Positions 22,879 to 34,540 of a stretch of 64,000 nucleotides of DNA are shown here, in pieces. The stretch spans positions 2,294,001 to 2,358,000 of the forward strand of contig NC_064239.1 of the NCBI RefSeq assembly GCF_023101765.2, read 5' to 3'. Below the pieces are notes generated by a model. It was not told the DNA's origin. It did no database searches and saw only the letters and a program-made list of their open reading frames with translations. Both the position numbers and the translations under genes were made by a program. How positions within the stretch are numbered: the first letter of the stretch is position 1; the number at the start of each line of letters is the position of its first letter. Origin of the DNA: Spodoptera frugiperda. Taxonomy: Eukaryota > Arthropoda > Insecta > Lepidoptera > Noctuidae.

Positions 22879-24242
22879 AGGTTGGTTACAGTTGCCAGAA
22901 ACCTTTTGGCATTGAGGTTCTAATTCTAACTAATACAAAAACTATGACTCCTATATTAGCACCTTAAAGTTTTCTTATACAACCATGCCAAATATATATC
23001 CACCATTGGTAAAACCAAAGAACTGTCTAAAAACAAAAAAGATACCAAGAAAAAGGAAAGAAATCTTGAACTTTTATATTTGATTGATTTATTTATCGTT
23101 CAAGTTTAGCAATTCTCGCAGAAACTTGAACAAATTGTTTGATATGGGCAGGTAATTGTTTGCAGGTGTTGTTTTGAGAAATATGTATTTTTATATATTT
23201 ATCAAACTAACATTAGCACGCGAACCAACTTTCGTAAATACTTAATTGTTTGCCTCCTTTTGTTTGGATTTCTTTTAGATTCTTTCGAAACGAAATGTTT
23301 TATTGTTAGTAAGTGTTTCAGAAATTATGATTGAGTTATGAGTTAGAGATACAACTTCTAACAATTAGACAACCAAGCTTGTTTCACCACCATCATATAA
23401 GGTGCCCGATAAACTTATGTGACAGATAGTTCATACAGATTGCATTCTCAATTCAAAGTAATCTGATACGTAGTAGTTATCCAGACATTATGAAACAAGT
23501 CCTAATACGATAAGTATTTTTTTGATTTATCTATATCAAAATTCTTGGAAATAGCCATAACTGCCACGTTATTTAGATCTGTAGATAGCTATATAAGTAT
23601 AGTATATATAACTATATATATAACTCTACGGCTCTCCAATTTTTAACAATAACCTAACCTGAAGTCATTCATTAGTAGTGTAATTTTATTAGAAAATCAA
23701 TTTTCATACGGATAAAATATAACCCACCGCATATTATCCTTTCACCAGATAGTACGTATAATATGGCGTAATGAATTCATCTAATTTTATATAACCGAGC
23801 ACCCACTCACAAATTGACATATAAAATCTATGTCAGTTATGACAATTCACAAAAAACAAAAGAAAGACAATACGAGTGTCTAATGAAGCTGTTTGTATGA
23901 AGAGTAAAAGTACTATACATATTAAAACTGCAAGCAAAAATAACTCTTATTACTATGGTGCCAAAGCAAAAAGTGAATGGAGCATGTGTAGCGGAACTGA
24001 CCTATGCAAAATGTAAGCAAAAATAACTCTTATTGCTAGGCTAATAAAGTCGTGGTAGGAACTGACCTACGCATGATGTTTATCAGCTACGCATGAGTAG
24101 TGATTCCGTACGGATCTTGCAGTAATGTAATTGATAAGCATACAGTTATGCTGTCTATTTTTGGATTCGTTAACGAGAGAAACTAAGAACAAGCCATAAA
24201 CTCAGCTCCTATTACATATAACACAGTGACACCACGGTATCA

Positions 24243-24366
24243 ATGTTTGTCCGCCAATTACGCTTAAAGTACTGAACGGATTTTGATGAAATTTGGTATA
24301 CAGATAGGGTATGACTTCGGTGATAGGCTTTTTATCCTACGGGACCGCGGGCGAAAGCACTGGCTT
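24243..24366 (-). repeat. CTAG-start 'AGCGACTTCA' family, minus copy
   Basis: GTTTGTCCGCCAATTACGCT, CGGATTTTGATGAAATTTGG, and GGGACCGCGGGCGAAAGCAC. Confidence 0.75.
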
Positions 24367-24658
24367 AGTGGGGTAGTTGTGTAATATATACCATTTGATT
24401 AATCTTAACCACTTATTTTAACGTCCCTTTTAATTAAGGAAAACAATTATCTATTTCAGTCTAGGTATACCATGATACTTATTCGACCGAACCAAAAATA
24501 ATCACAAACACTATCAACAAAATACCAGAACAACGTCCCCAATAAAATATAGAAACAAAAAAAATGCCAGCAATTTTTGTCCAAAAATTTCGCAATACTT
24601 ACGACACTTTTTCACTTCCATCGAAGATTTTTATTGACAAAACCTTCATTTGTTACAG

Positions 24659-24828
24659 GTACGAATCGGCGGTCCTCGAGAATAATGGCAAAGATTTTTG
24701 GAAAGGAAAGCACCACTTGTCATTTTGTACATAATCTACAGTCGAACTCTCCAAGTAACGAATGTAAGGTTGACACGATTCAAAGAGTCTTCTTGCCAAG
24801 TTTAAATTGTAGTTACCCAGGTATAAAG
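24659..24828 (+). other. Candidate exon of unknown function
   Basis: Open segment bounded by a good acceptor (CATTTGTTACAG) and a good donor (AAAG|GTATGA); a second donor (CCCAG|GTATAA) lies 8 nt earlier. It opens two bases into a codon and ends in phase 0 with the longer donor, the phase with which the GalNAc-transferase exon at 59077 begins. The encoded residues (TNRRSSRIMAKIFGKESTTC and on) match no family I know and contain no membrane segment. It may be an untranslated or spurious exon. Confidence 0.15.
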
Positions 24829-25689
24829 GTATGATTTGGAACGTGTAAACTTAACACGCAATGCGGTAAAATTGTGCAGATATATGTATTTTGGTACAAG
24901 TAGTAGTTTTTATGTTTAACTAAGGGAGTTTTCATAGTAAAATTGTCTTACATAATAAGGTATGAAAGCGAGATTGCAACGATATTAATATATAGCAGTT
25001 ACCGTTTCAGTGATGTCGAATTCAGCACGGTTTAGAGATTTGAAATGAATTTGACTTATCACCCCATATATAATAAAATATTAAATTGCATTATCTTTTA
25101 CCATATTTTTTACGCATTGAATCTAACATACTATTTGGCATAAATGCGTTTTGAAGTTTTAAAGGACATCCTAGAACATCCAAACACTCAACTAGGTACA
25201 CAGGATTTAAGAATAAATAAAAGTCTAAAATAAATTTTCTATATATAGTTACTCCAATTCAGAACACGAAAGAAGACCGTCCAATCACTTACGAATCTTA
25301 CCTATTTAAGCAACGAAGCAGAAAAATCCCCTTAATTAAGAGCACAAAAGGACCACAAAATCTGCTTATAAATAAACTAAGTAAGCTACTTTATCAACTT
25401 TAGGGTAAACCAGTTTTTCCGAGGTCCTCAAAAAGGCAATTTTTGAAGTTGTGTACTTATAAAGGTTGTCTTGGCGACTACAAAGACCAACAAACTCAAT
25501 TAGCAGACTAACTTTGAACTGGGTCACGTATCTACTTCATTCATTTAGGGTTCTCCCGAAATAGTTGAAGCCTCTCTCATTTGTGTTTTATTTTAATGAC
25601 TAGAGTCTACTGATACTGTACTATGAATAATTTGTATACTGTACTGTGAACCTGATTGAAAAAGAGTGATGGAGTTTCTTGCTCGTTCT

Positions 25690-25848
25690 TCTCCATAGGA
25701 ATCTATACTTTGGAACGAGCAAATAGCTTCACTAGAGGACTGACCGACAGACAGACGTTATTAATATTATTATACATATTTGCTTTGACGTTCAAAAGTG
25801 CCTTCCTGGTCTATTTGAAATAAATGATTTTGACTTTGATTTTGATGT
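25690..25848 (+). repeat. Interspersed repeat ending in 'TTTTGACTTTGA'
   Basis: ACTTTGGAACGAGCAAATAG, CTGACCGACAGACAGACG, TGCCTTCCTGGTCTATTTGA and AATAAATGATTTTGACTTTG. Copies at 39891, 47604, 60661 (minus), 33256 (minus) and 19615 (minus). Confidence 0.75.
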
Positions 25849-26040
25849 CGTAAATGTAACTCTATAAGATTACTAGTATGATTGGCGTTCATTCTAAGGA
25901 AGAAATTATTATTTATTATCTTTAAATACGTTGATTTCCTTAACCTACTTACGTCACGTCACGCTAGAAGATCGATACGAATTTCCGGATTCAACTAATT
26001 TTCTTGACCTTTCGAAAGACTTTCGTTTCTTATAAATAAA

Positions 26041-26190
26041 CTAGCTTCTGCCAGCGACTTCAATCGCACTTAAATTATTCTATCACTCAAGTCAGCTTTT
26101 ACCCTGTCTGTATATCAAGTTTCATCAAAATCCGTCCTGTAGTTTCAGCGTGATTGACGGACAAACAAACGTGTGATATAGTGTGATTAT
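26041..26190 (+). repeat. CTAG-start 'AGCGACTTCA' family, plus copy
   Basis: CTAGCTTCTGCCAGCGACTT, GTCTGTATATCAAGTTTCAT, CAGCGTGATTGACGGACAAA and GTGTGAT. Non-coding; repeated in the window at 44231, 55175, 24243 (minus) and 14484 (minus). Confidence 0.8.
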
Positions 26191-28289
26191 CTGATGATAC
26201 ATTGCCATTATAAAAATAACCTAATCAAGTTTTTTAAGAGCTAATAATAGCCATTGGTTACCGTAACATACAAAACGAAATAAAATTAAACTTACACAAA
26301 AACTGCAATATCTATTTATCTTTTAATCGAACAAAAAGACCACTGTAAAAATTATTAAGATAAGCCAAAATGCTATGTAGCAACACGGACATCAACGCAT
26401 CTCGTAAGATGTGCAATGTACCAAAATTATGATGCAACTCAAACTAGAATTGAGTTGAGACAAATTCACTGAGATCACATTGAATTTGTGAACAAAAGAA
26501 TAGCAGGTTTTTCGAGTCTTGTGAAAAAACTGGTTCAATAGTAATATAATATAAAATGTATGTTACGTATGGAAGGTCATTGTATAATGTACATGACCCA
26601 ATACCTGGTACCACCACTTACCACTGGGTCAGTTGTCCATACCACATTTTAGTAGTGATGGAATGACAATCAACATTGTTAATCTTAATATAGATATCTT
26701 AATCTTTGACAATGCCTAAACCTATTATGTGGCTGGGTTGAGAATCTCATAAATTAGTCTCATCAATAATAGGAATGATAACGACGATATTTTTTATTTT
26801 GTCATGTAATAACAACACGAACGAATCAAAGTTTAGGAGTGAGAGCAAATACACAATTTCTACGTATAAAATAGAAGTGACACTGACAAGCGTCAAAGAA
26901 TTACTTTATTCCCATATAATTCAAGTTTCTACAATGCAAGTAGACAAGCGCTAAATGGCATTTGGCTCATAGCACTGGTTATTTAACCGTAAACAAAATT
27001 TTATCCTTAGACAAAATTCGACAGTCATTCTATTCTAATTATTCGACCCAACAAATTCTAAATCAAATCAGTTTAATGGTTGACCTAGTTGATGGTAGAC
27101 TGCCACTTATCTACCACACAGTGGGTTACTTGCCGGAAATGTGATTACCATCAATTCAATAACTCTAAATAGGTACGCTTATAATTTCAAGTGAATAATT
27201 TTTGCTACACGTAACATAAAAGCCGTTGCATAACTTAGATATAATTACTGTAGTTAAAATACATGCTGTAGGTATAGATGTCAATCACGTAATTTTCGAT
27301 CTTAAACTTTACTATCTTAGACATTGAGTTCAAAATTGTTTGTCAAAGTTTTGATGTCTGCGATATTTTTTATGTACAGCATGTTATAAAAACGGAACGA
27401 GTCTGATATAAAGATGAGATCGTTAGACGAAACTGATATAATGATTTGTACGTAATTTGTTAGTGCTTACGTCTAGGTTATAAGTAGAATATCATGACCA
27501 AAATTATAGGTGTTATGACATATCAATTACTTAGAGAGTCTATCTATTACGTTATACGTTTTAGGATCTTAGATAAGTAGCCCAATTTTAGTCCAATTAG
27601 AAAGGAGGTCTTTCTTTTCTGCATTGAGTGTGTATTTTTTTATTCTCAACAATTTGCCATAATTTTAATTCACATAAAAATACTTTGACACAATTTAATT
27701 CCGCAATGACTAGGTATCATTGAGTTTCTACCACTAAACATCCTGAATCGATTTAAGTTAGTCTATTTATAGTGAACATGTAGTATTTTTCGTTGGACAA
27801 TTTGGTCCTTTGGTACACATGCAAAAACCTGAGAATTTATAGTCCCAAAAAAATACACTTTCAGTATATCTAATTATCTATACCATAACAATATCTATAC
27901 CTAGTTTTAACGACATACTATAAATAAATAAAAACAGTAGACATTAAAAGAAAAATATTAAGCTAGCTAATATAAGTTTGCCACGCAATCTAATAAGATT
28001 TATATAACAGCATTTTTTATATTACATAATAAACTTAGTATATTTATTTAATATATTCTAACGGTGCATAGCAATGAAACTACTAGAAAGGCTATTGCAT
28101 ACAAATTGTAGTGGGTCTCATAAAATAACGTTACTTACACATGGATACGAGTCACGAATGAAAATAGAAGCGGATACCAACTAAAGCCGGATTATTTGTA
28201 TGTAGTATTTCGTATTTTTACTATTGATTGCCCCTCTTTGAGGAGTAGCTTAAAAGACGCACTTAAAATACCACGGGAGCTTACCAAGC

Positions 28290-28548
28290 GGTATTCACCT
28301 GTTTCTGATAGGGTGGGAGGAAACGCCAATGTATTATCACTGCGAGGACCGCCTGGAGGACACGGTAAAGTATACGGTGGCAGTGTACCCTGCATGGGCT
28401 GAGCCGTGTCCTCAGGGATGTGGTCAGCGACGGCGACCTCTCGCGTCCGACATTGGTTCAGGCCACGCGGAGCGAGGGGGACTGGGGTGCCGTCTCCTCC
28501 TTCTGCAAAACAGTAATGCTAGCTAAGGAGGTTAATTACATCATTTAA
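28290..28548 (+). pseudogene. LINE reverse-transcriptase C-terminus, frameshifted
   Basis: C-terminal end of a non-LTR retrotransposon polyprotein (R1/Jockey-like). One frame reads HLFLIGWEETPMYYHCED, then LEDTVKYTVAVYPAWAEP. A frame change near 28407 continues as VLRDVVSDGDLSRPTL, then DWGAVSSFCKTVMLAKE, to TAA at 28546. The His-Cys...Glu-Asp-Thr...Pro-Ala-Trp layout is the Cys/His knuckle tail typical of these elements, although the second Cys has been lost (Tyr). The region is much richer in GC than its flanks. 5' truncated. Confidence 0.78.
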
Positions 28549-29239
28549 ACTAACGCATTAATGACAAACAAGGTAACAATCTCTTTTAGTTAACAAACAT
28601 GGAGATTACCTTTTAGGCTTCACCTACGAAAATAGCAATTAACCTCTCTTATACAGAACAAACCATACCTAGACAAAATTTTGCAACACAAACAATAGTC
28701 GAAAACATGGCTCATAACACCGACCGACAAGACAATGGCCTAAACATCCATATTCCGTACTAATTCGCAAGCTAGCAACATAACGCCTCTAATTACGTAT
28801 TGCGATATCGAAACTATAAGACTATGATATCGTATTAAGTTCATTTTTGAGCGTCGGCGTTTATGTTGCAACCTCATTGTTGTGAACACAATGCATTTCG
28901 CCACATCACTATCTAAAGTTCTCAAGTGTATCGCGATTCACATCACTAGTATCCAAGGCTTAGTATCTGTGGTAGTTGCGCTTGAAAATGTATGTGTAAT
29001 TGGAGAGATTTTTCTTGTTTTCAAACTGAAAAGGATTTTTTAAATAGCCGCGTCATGTGCCTTATAAATAGATCAGTCTGGATTGGGATCCAATCAAGAA
29101 GTCTAGAAACTTCCGTAGTCTAAAATTACGTAATGGTTTTCCGGTTTTCAAATTCACAGCATTGCTATGGAATGAAGCATGAAATCTACTCAATATTAAT
29201 ATGTCGATGTAGATATTACATAGGAGATTTAAATACAAA

Positions 29240-29345
29240 ATTACCCCCCTTCCCAATCTCTGATTCCCCAACAATATTTAAATTCCTAACCCCCAAAAGG
29301 CCGGCAATGCACTCGTAACGCCTCTGGTGTTTCGGGTTCGAACCG
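29240..29345 (+). repeat. 'GGTGTCCATGGGCGG' family, fragment
   Basis: TTCCCAATCTCTGATTCCCC, CCCCAAAAGGCCGGCAATGC, GTAACGCCTCTGGTGTTTCG. It separates two copies of a local repeat: GGTTTTCCGGTTTTCAAATT at 29133 and GGTTTTCTAATTTTCAAATT at 29370, each followed by CACAGCA and TGGAATG. Confidence 0.78.
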
Positions 29346-29535
29346 TCTGTTCCGTTACCGGCTTAAACAATGGTTTTCTAATTTTCAAATTCACAGCAAG
29401 CCGTGGAATGGAATTGAAATTGAGTAGATGTAATTATGTCAATAGATATTGCATAAGCGATTTAACTACATAAGTCGGCAAAAAAACGTAAAAACATCAC
29501 TTGAAATTCAAACAGAATTCATATTAAATTCACCA

Positions 29536-29613
29536 GCACACATCTACCGTCTACATTCCGAATTAGGAACTACCGTGGAAGCCATATCTCACTCTGGAAT
29601 ATCGGCTACAAAG
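29536..29613 (+). other. Candidate exon ending in a strong donor
   Basis: A stretch reading His-Ile-Tyr-Arg-Leu-His-Ser-Glu-Leu-Gly and on, ending at ACAAAG|GTAAGC, an excellent donor. A possible acceptor CACCAG lies just upstream, with a poor tract. No family is recognised. Confidence 0.13.
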
Positions 29614-29870
29614 GTAAGCCGTCTAGACTAGACACAAACATGGAATCTGCTGTAAATACGTCCGAGTAAACGTTATTGCATTGCGATTCTAACCGAATGC
29701 TCTAGCAAAGAGCTTTCAGGATGATTGTATTATCTGGTCTTTGGTTATGTTTGGATGTGTTCATGGGGAACTGTTTTAGAAGGTTGTAAAGTGGACAATG
29801 GTACCAAAAGTTGGTTCTTAATATCATTCGTTGCGTTAGGAATTGAAAAAAATAAAAATTACAGGTAACA

Positions 29871-30022
29871 TTTTCTTTGAGGCGGAAAACCATCCAATGA
29901 CTTCTCCCGCTTCGAGCGAGGCGAAAGGAAATATCAAACTCTTACCGACTAAAGCCAACCTGTTTCTGATTTTCGAGCCGGAGCCCCTGTAACCCGCTAG
30001 GTAGTCCGCAGTTCTGGGTCGT
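29871..30022 (-). repeat. SINE (common family), minus copy
   Basis: GGCGGAAAACCATCCAATGA, CTTACCGACTAAAGCCAACC, GATTTTCGAGCCGGAGCCCC and GGTAGTCCGCAGTTC. Confidence 0.85.
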
Positions 30023-30640
30023 GATCATAATATCACATATCGATTTGTGATCCAAACTTAATACTCCAGACTTGATCAAAAAAAACACTATTTAAAAGAG
30101 CGACAAAACTTCATTTTGTTCCTAACAAAAGCAAACACACCATTAAAATCTCCATAGAACATAATGCTCACATCTTTCAATTATAAAGACATCTGCTGTC
30201 CATTTATTCGCATCTTCTTTGATGCAATCTCATCACTAATTTGTCTTACAACACCGAGTTATTAAGATACAGGTAAATTAGCTGTAATTATTGTTTACAA
30301 TTGCCTAGCTTTGAACCAAACTGCGTCATTCTATACCGTGGTATAATTTGCTGATGGTTTTAATGTACCTACTATTGTACTACGAGTAGGTAGGTCATCA
30401 CAAACTATGAATGTATGTTGTACAGAGATAATTTATGCAGTCCTATGTTTGATAATTACATTTTATAATGATAACAACATTTATTTTTGAATAAACAGTT
30501 GAATACACACATTATTCGTTTCTGGTTTAGAGAACAAGTTTAATGGAATGCATCAGATACTAAAAAATACATAAAATAATATAAATTCGCTTTCAATTCA
30601 CGGGTCGGGCACAGTACTGCTGGGCTTTTTTTTGGTTCTT

Positions 30641-30828
30641 CGAAATTTTCTCAGTAGTAGCACGGAGTCTGGAATTGTGCCCAGTATATGGCAATAGGCT
30701 CACCCCATATTACGTGGCACCTATAACATAAATGGTGAAAAGTGGGTATACATTGTACAGTGGCATTAAGTGCCGTAATGTGCACGTCTGCCTACCTCTT
30801 CGGGGATAAAAGGCGTGACGATACTTTT
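30641..30828 (+). repeat. Second SINE-like family, plus copy
   Basis: ATATGGCAATAGGCTCACCC, TACATTGTACAGTGGCATTA, CCTACCTCTTCGGGGATAAA and AGGCGTGACG. Confidence 0.8.
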
Positions 30829-31219
30829 TTTTAGAACAGGAACAGGGCCATTTACCAAACCAACTTAATTAGTTAAATAGAATCTAATATCCATGAACCT
30901 GTTTAAACAGGGCATACTAATACATACGAAGCATACACATAGTTCACTCTCGATTAAAACAATCGAATAGAAACAGCTGTTACGCAGTTCTTTCAAGCCT
31001 ACCAATTCGAACCATTCCTAATTTCTGCGGCTAAGGTTTAAATGGCAGCAATCATGAAATCGGTCTCGATGTAATTGGCTTTCCTTCATTAATCACTTTC
31101 ACTAACACCTGATGTTTAGATGTGCTCTCTAATTGTAGGAATGTGGTTCGTAGTTGAATGAGCATGTGGCTGTAGTAACAAGCCGCGGTTATGAAACAGA
31201 TATGATAGTTGTTGTAGAC

Positions 31220-31516
31220 CAGTGGCTCTAAACCGGTGGTCCGTAGAAGATTAATGGTACGCAGAAAACAAAATATGGTCCGCGAAATGACATCAGTGCA
31301 ATAAATACTATGGTCAAAGCTCGAATTAAACTTATATCAAAAGAGACAACTAAGAGCAGAAACTGATTTCAATAATCCAAAAGTCACTATTTTTGTGAGT
31401 GACTTAGAAATCTGAGTGAGAGACCACATCAATAAGGAAATAGGGAAAGTGGTCCTTTACTTAACAAGAATTATTTTAATAGTGGTTCTTGAGCAGGAAA
31501 TGATTGAGAACCCCTG
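31220..31516. mobile_element. hAT-type MITE, 297 bp
   Basis: Terminal inverted repeats CAGTGGCTCTAAACCGGTGG and CAGGGGTTCTCAATCATTTC (complement of the right end), flanked by a perfect 8-bp direct repeat TTGTAGAC at 31212-31219 and 31517-31524. The 8-bp duplication and the CAGNGG ends with a 'GGTCCG' subterminal motif are hallmarks of hAT elements. The interior has no coding capacity. Confidence 0.88.
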
Positions 31517-31914
31517 TTGTAGACGGAAAGTTGTCTACAGCAATTAAAATGTAGTAAACATTCTTGGTAATATTTTGTGTGTGAATTTATTTTAAAAAGG
31601 TAATAAATACTTAAAACAGATTACGCTTCTCACGAAGAAACAGAAGAAATTCCTAGTGTAGGGTTAGCTTTTTAATTACTATTAAAATGATAACTAGTGA
31701 ATGAAAAGCGCTGCTTATCGTTCTGAATCAATTCCAAAGTACACAATGCAATAGCCACTTACAGCAACCAACCATTACTCAACTATGGACCAGCTGGCGA
31801 CTAGCAAATTGAAAATCAAAACCAACCTCTAATTTGACACAAAACTACTCTCTTAGCATTCACTACACGCACAATTTACTAACAACATGAGGAAGGTTTA
31901 TCTAGTTTAAGTAA

Positions 31915-32055
31915 ACCTCTATTAAACAACATCTCTATTACAAAGCACTAAGATCTATTTTCCTATATCAAGCATGTCATCATTCCCACCTCTATTAAAC
32001 AGCATCTCTATTACAAAGCACTAAGATCTATTTTCCTATGTCAATTATGTCATCT
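31915..32055 (+). repeat. Tandem duplication, 73-bp unit
   Basis: ACCTCTATTAAACAACATCT and on (31915-31987) is repeated from 31988 with few changes; both units include CAAAGCACTAAGATCTATTT. Confidence 0.88.
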
Positions 32056-32428
32056 ATAGGTATTTTCCCATGTCACTCAAAGGCATTCATAGTACCAGTA
32101 AAGTCGAATGCATTTGACTGGTCCAGTTCACCACACGAGTATGTCAAACTGCGGTAATAATCTGAACGATTGAATGACCTCATTCGATCGAGGCATTCTA
32201 GGTTCGACGTCCAATTTGCGTGATGTTGACGGAATGACGTGCGGTTTTGCGAAGGAATTTCGGTATCAAATAATTGGGAACTTGCGAAAGAGAATTGGGA
32301 GTGAAATAGGTTGGAAAATTGTGGTTGTCGTGTGAAGGGAGAATGTCTTTAAAGTAAATTTTGTCGCTTATAATAATTATTAAAATCTGATATGTAGTCA
32401 TGAAACTTAAACTGACCATGTCTATACC

Positions 32429-32530
32429 CTTAGTACAAGTTTGCCTTACGTTTAAAGTAATCGAAACGAGAGCGCGTTCGGCGCTCTGATTGGATGGTTT
32501 ATTCGAGCCAATCAGGATTTAAGGGCCTGG
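32429..32530 (+). mobile_element. Half copy of the TA-target palindromic MITE
   Basis: Starts TACCCTTAGTACAAGTTTGC and continues TTACGTTTAAAGTAATCGAA, then GCGCTCTGATTGG and ATTCGAGCCAATCAG. Corresponds to one arm and centre of the element at 49220. The other end is missing. Confidence 0.62.
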
Positions 32531-33255
32531 TTAGGTGTTGTTTATTTATGTGAGAAGAAACCTTACCTTTACTTAACAGTTCAACTATTGTTGTAATTAC
32601 GTGTTGTGTGTGAAGTTTATTAAGTTCCTGAAAGCATTTATTCCTTTGTGAAGGAAGATGTGGATAGTATTAAAATCGATTAGTTTAAAGGTAATGAAAA
32701 TGCTATCTACGAATCTCATGCCAATTGCGAGGATTATATCAAATCCTCTTATGTAAAGGAAGCCTATAGTCATCAGGATGTTTATGATTAAGATGATTGT
32801 TATGTAAAAATATGCCTTATACACAACCTCTATGGAGGCTTCAGAGCATACCATTATAAATACCAGAAATTCCCATTGAAATAAATAATACATAACAATA
32901 TTTGTCTTTCTATTGTTTTAATATTGACAATCAATGATCAATGATTCAGAAGCCATTCTTCGCGTCTTCCTGTCCAGACAATTACCCATGGAAATGAAAT
33001 ACGGAGGTGTTTAACAAAACATGATTTTATATAAACACCATTGAATTATCATTGATGTGTTTGTATTTGTTTATGGGATTCTATTGATGTATTGTTGCAA
33101 TAATTATAATAACATTACTTTTGCATAATTATCTTGAATATAAAGTATAAGATGGTTTACATTTTTGTCTATTTTTTTTACAACGTTGTCTGTAATTTAT
33201 TATTATTTGCATCGTGTCAAAGTCATAGCATTTATTTTAATTAATCCATAATTAG

Positions 33256-33335
33256 GCACTTTTGCAACGCCAAATCGAATTGTCCGCCAGTCTATCAGTA
33301 AGTGAAGCTAGGTAGGTCAAAAATCCGTTCGTCGA
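33256..33335 (-). repeat. 'TTTTGACTTTGA' family, minus fragment
   Basis: TTGTCCGCCAGTCTATCAGT and AAGTGAAGCTAGGTAGG. Confidence 0.5.
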
Positions 33336-34420
33336 AAACACAATCCAGACGCAAAAAAATCTGATCATGAACCTAAATCGAACTATTACACACAGAATAA
33401 ATACTAAGTGTTTAGTATTTCGTCTAGATTTTCAGTCGTGACTAATATGACCGAAATACGTGCTAGATTCGGCTATAAATAAACCCAAGGAGAAAGGAGA
33501 TTGAATACCTAGGAACCATTGCAATAAGACTTAGGTAATATGTGCTAGATTGTATCTCAATAATTAGTATTCCGAGTCTCGCGTCCAGTAAATACTTAGG
33601 TCTCAACATAGTCTGAGCTAGATTTTATCTCTAACTGTTCACTGTTGGGTACAAATAATTTGTTTTATTTTTGTCTTACTATTATCATAGACGACTTGCA
33701 TACAGCATCCCAATTCATTACAAATTAGTATACCAATTTGTGCATAAGCCCATCAATATAAATTGGTATACCAGCTTGTTCACAATCTTTTAGTCAGTTC
33801 TTACAAAAATCATAGGCATCTTCTAATAGCTTTCAGATTGGCAGATTGATAGGGATTATTGACCCTAAAATTATTACCGAGACATTATGCGTAACGCATT
33901 ATTAGAAAGATTGGCATTAAGTCCAAATTGTATTATTTGCAATATATCGTAAATAAAGAAATTTTTCACAAGAAGACAGCCCTTCATTTACCAGATAAAA
34001 ATAATGCTAAATGCTATCCAGAACACTAAATTGCTTAATTCCACGGTTCCTACTGATATTTAATCAGGACTTATTGAGTTTCCACTAACAGCCTCGCTGG
34101 CTCCCAATCTACTGGAGAACGAGCCGTTTTATATTTATCGCCGGATCCAATTCCTAATTCCAATACTGGATTAAAGCCAACTTTTTTCTATACAGAAAAC
34201 CAGATATTTTATTGGACTTCTGTTTTTAGATTGTAGTCTGTAATTGGTTAATTCTTTATAGGGTCTTCTGGGCTATGGCTTAATTCAATAGTTACGAAGA
34301 ATAATTATTATTGCGAAGAGAAGATGTAGAATAGTAAAATAAATAACTAATTTACATTTATAATATCTGGACCTATCGATGATTGCGTTCCTCTCTTCTG
34401 TTTTTCAAAATTCTCACTAA

Positions 34421-34540
34421 GTGCCGTACTCAGAGTCATTTTAATGGTTACTTAACCCAGTCCTTAGCAATCGTTTTCGGAACAAAATCGTTACTAAGGA
34501 ATAGCTTAAGTAGTCATTAAATGTCTCTGAGTGCGACAGT
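34421..34540. mobile_element. Palindromic MITE, copy 1
   Basis: Ends TGCCGTACTCAGAGTCATTT and (complement) ACTGTCGCACTCAGAGACAT. Inner arms CTTAACCCAGTCCTTAGCAA pair with CTTAGTAACGATTTTG-type sequence, so nearly the whole unit is one imperfect inverted repeat. Same family as 48409-48531. Confidence 0.72.

Larger units (their letters stand above)
20179..28289. other. Largely gene-free stretch
   Basis: Repeat pieces at 20647, 21850, 22754, 24243, 25690 and 26041, and the weak exon candidate at 24659. Long AT-rich intervals (22880-24240, 26200-28280) show no supported feature. Confidence 0.5.
28549..31211. other. Gene-free stretch
   Basis: A local repeat pair at 29130 and 29370 around a repeat fragment, the weak exon candidate at 29536, a SINE (29871) and a second-family SINE (30641). 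Otherwise nothing recognised. Confidence 0.5.

Noticed and set aside
32597..32893. 98-codon minus-strand hydrophobic open frame resembling a membrane protein
   Set aside because: Ile/Phe richness is expected from AT-rich codons. No motif, no splice partner, no conserved charge pattern.
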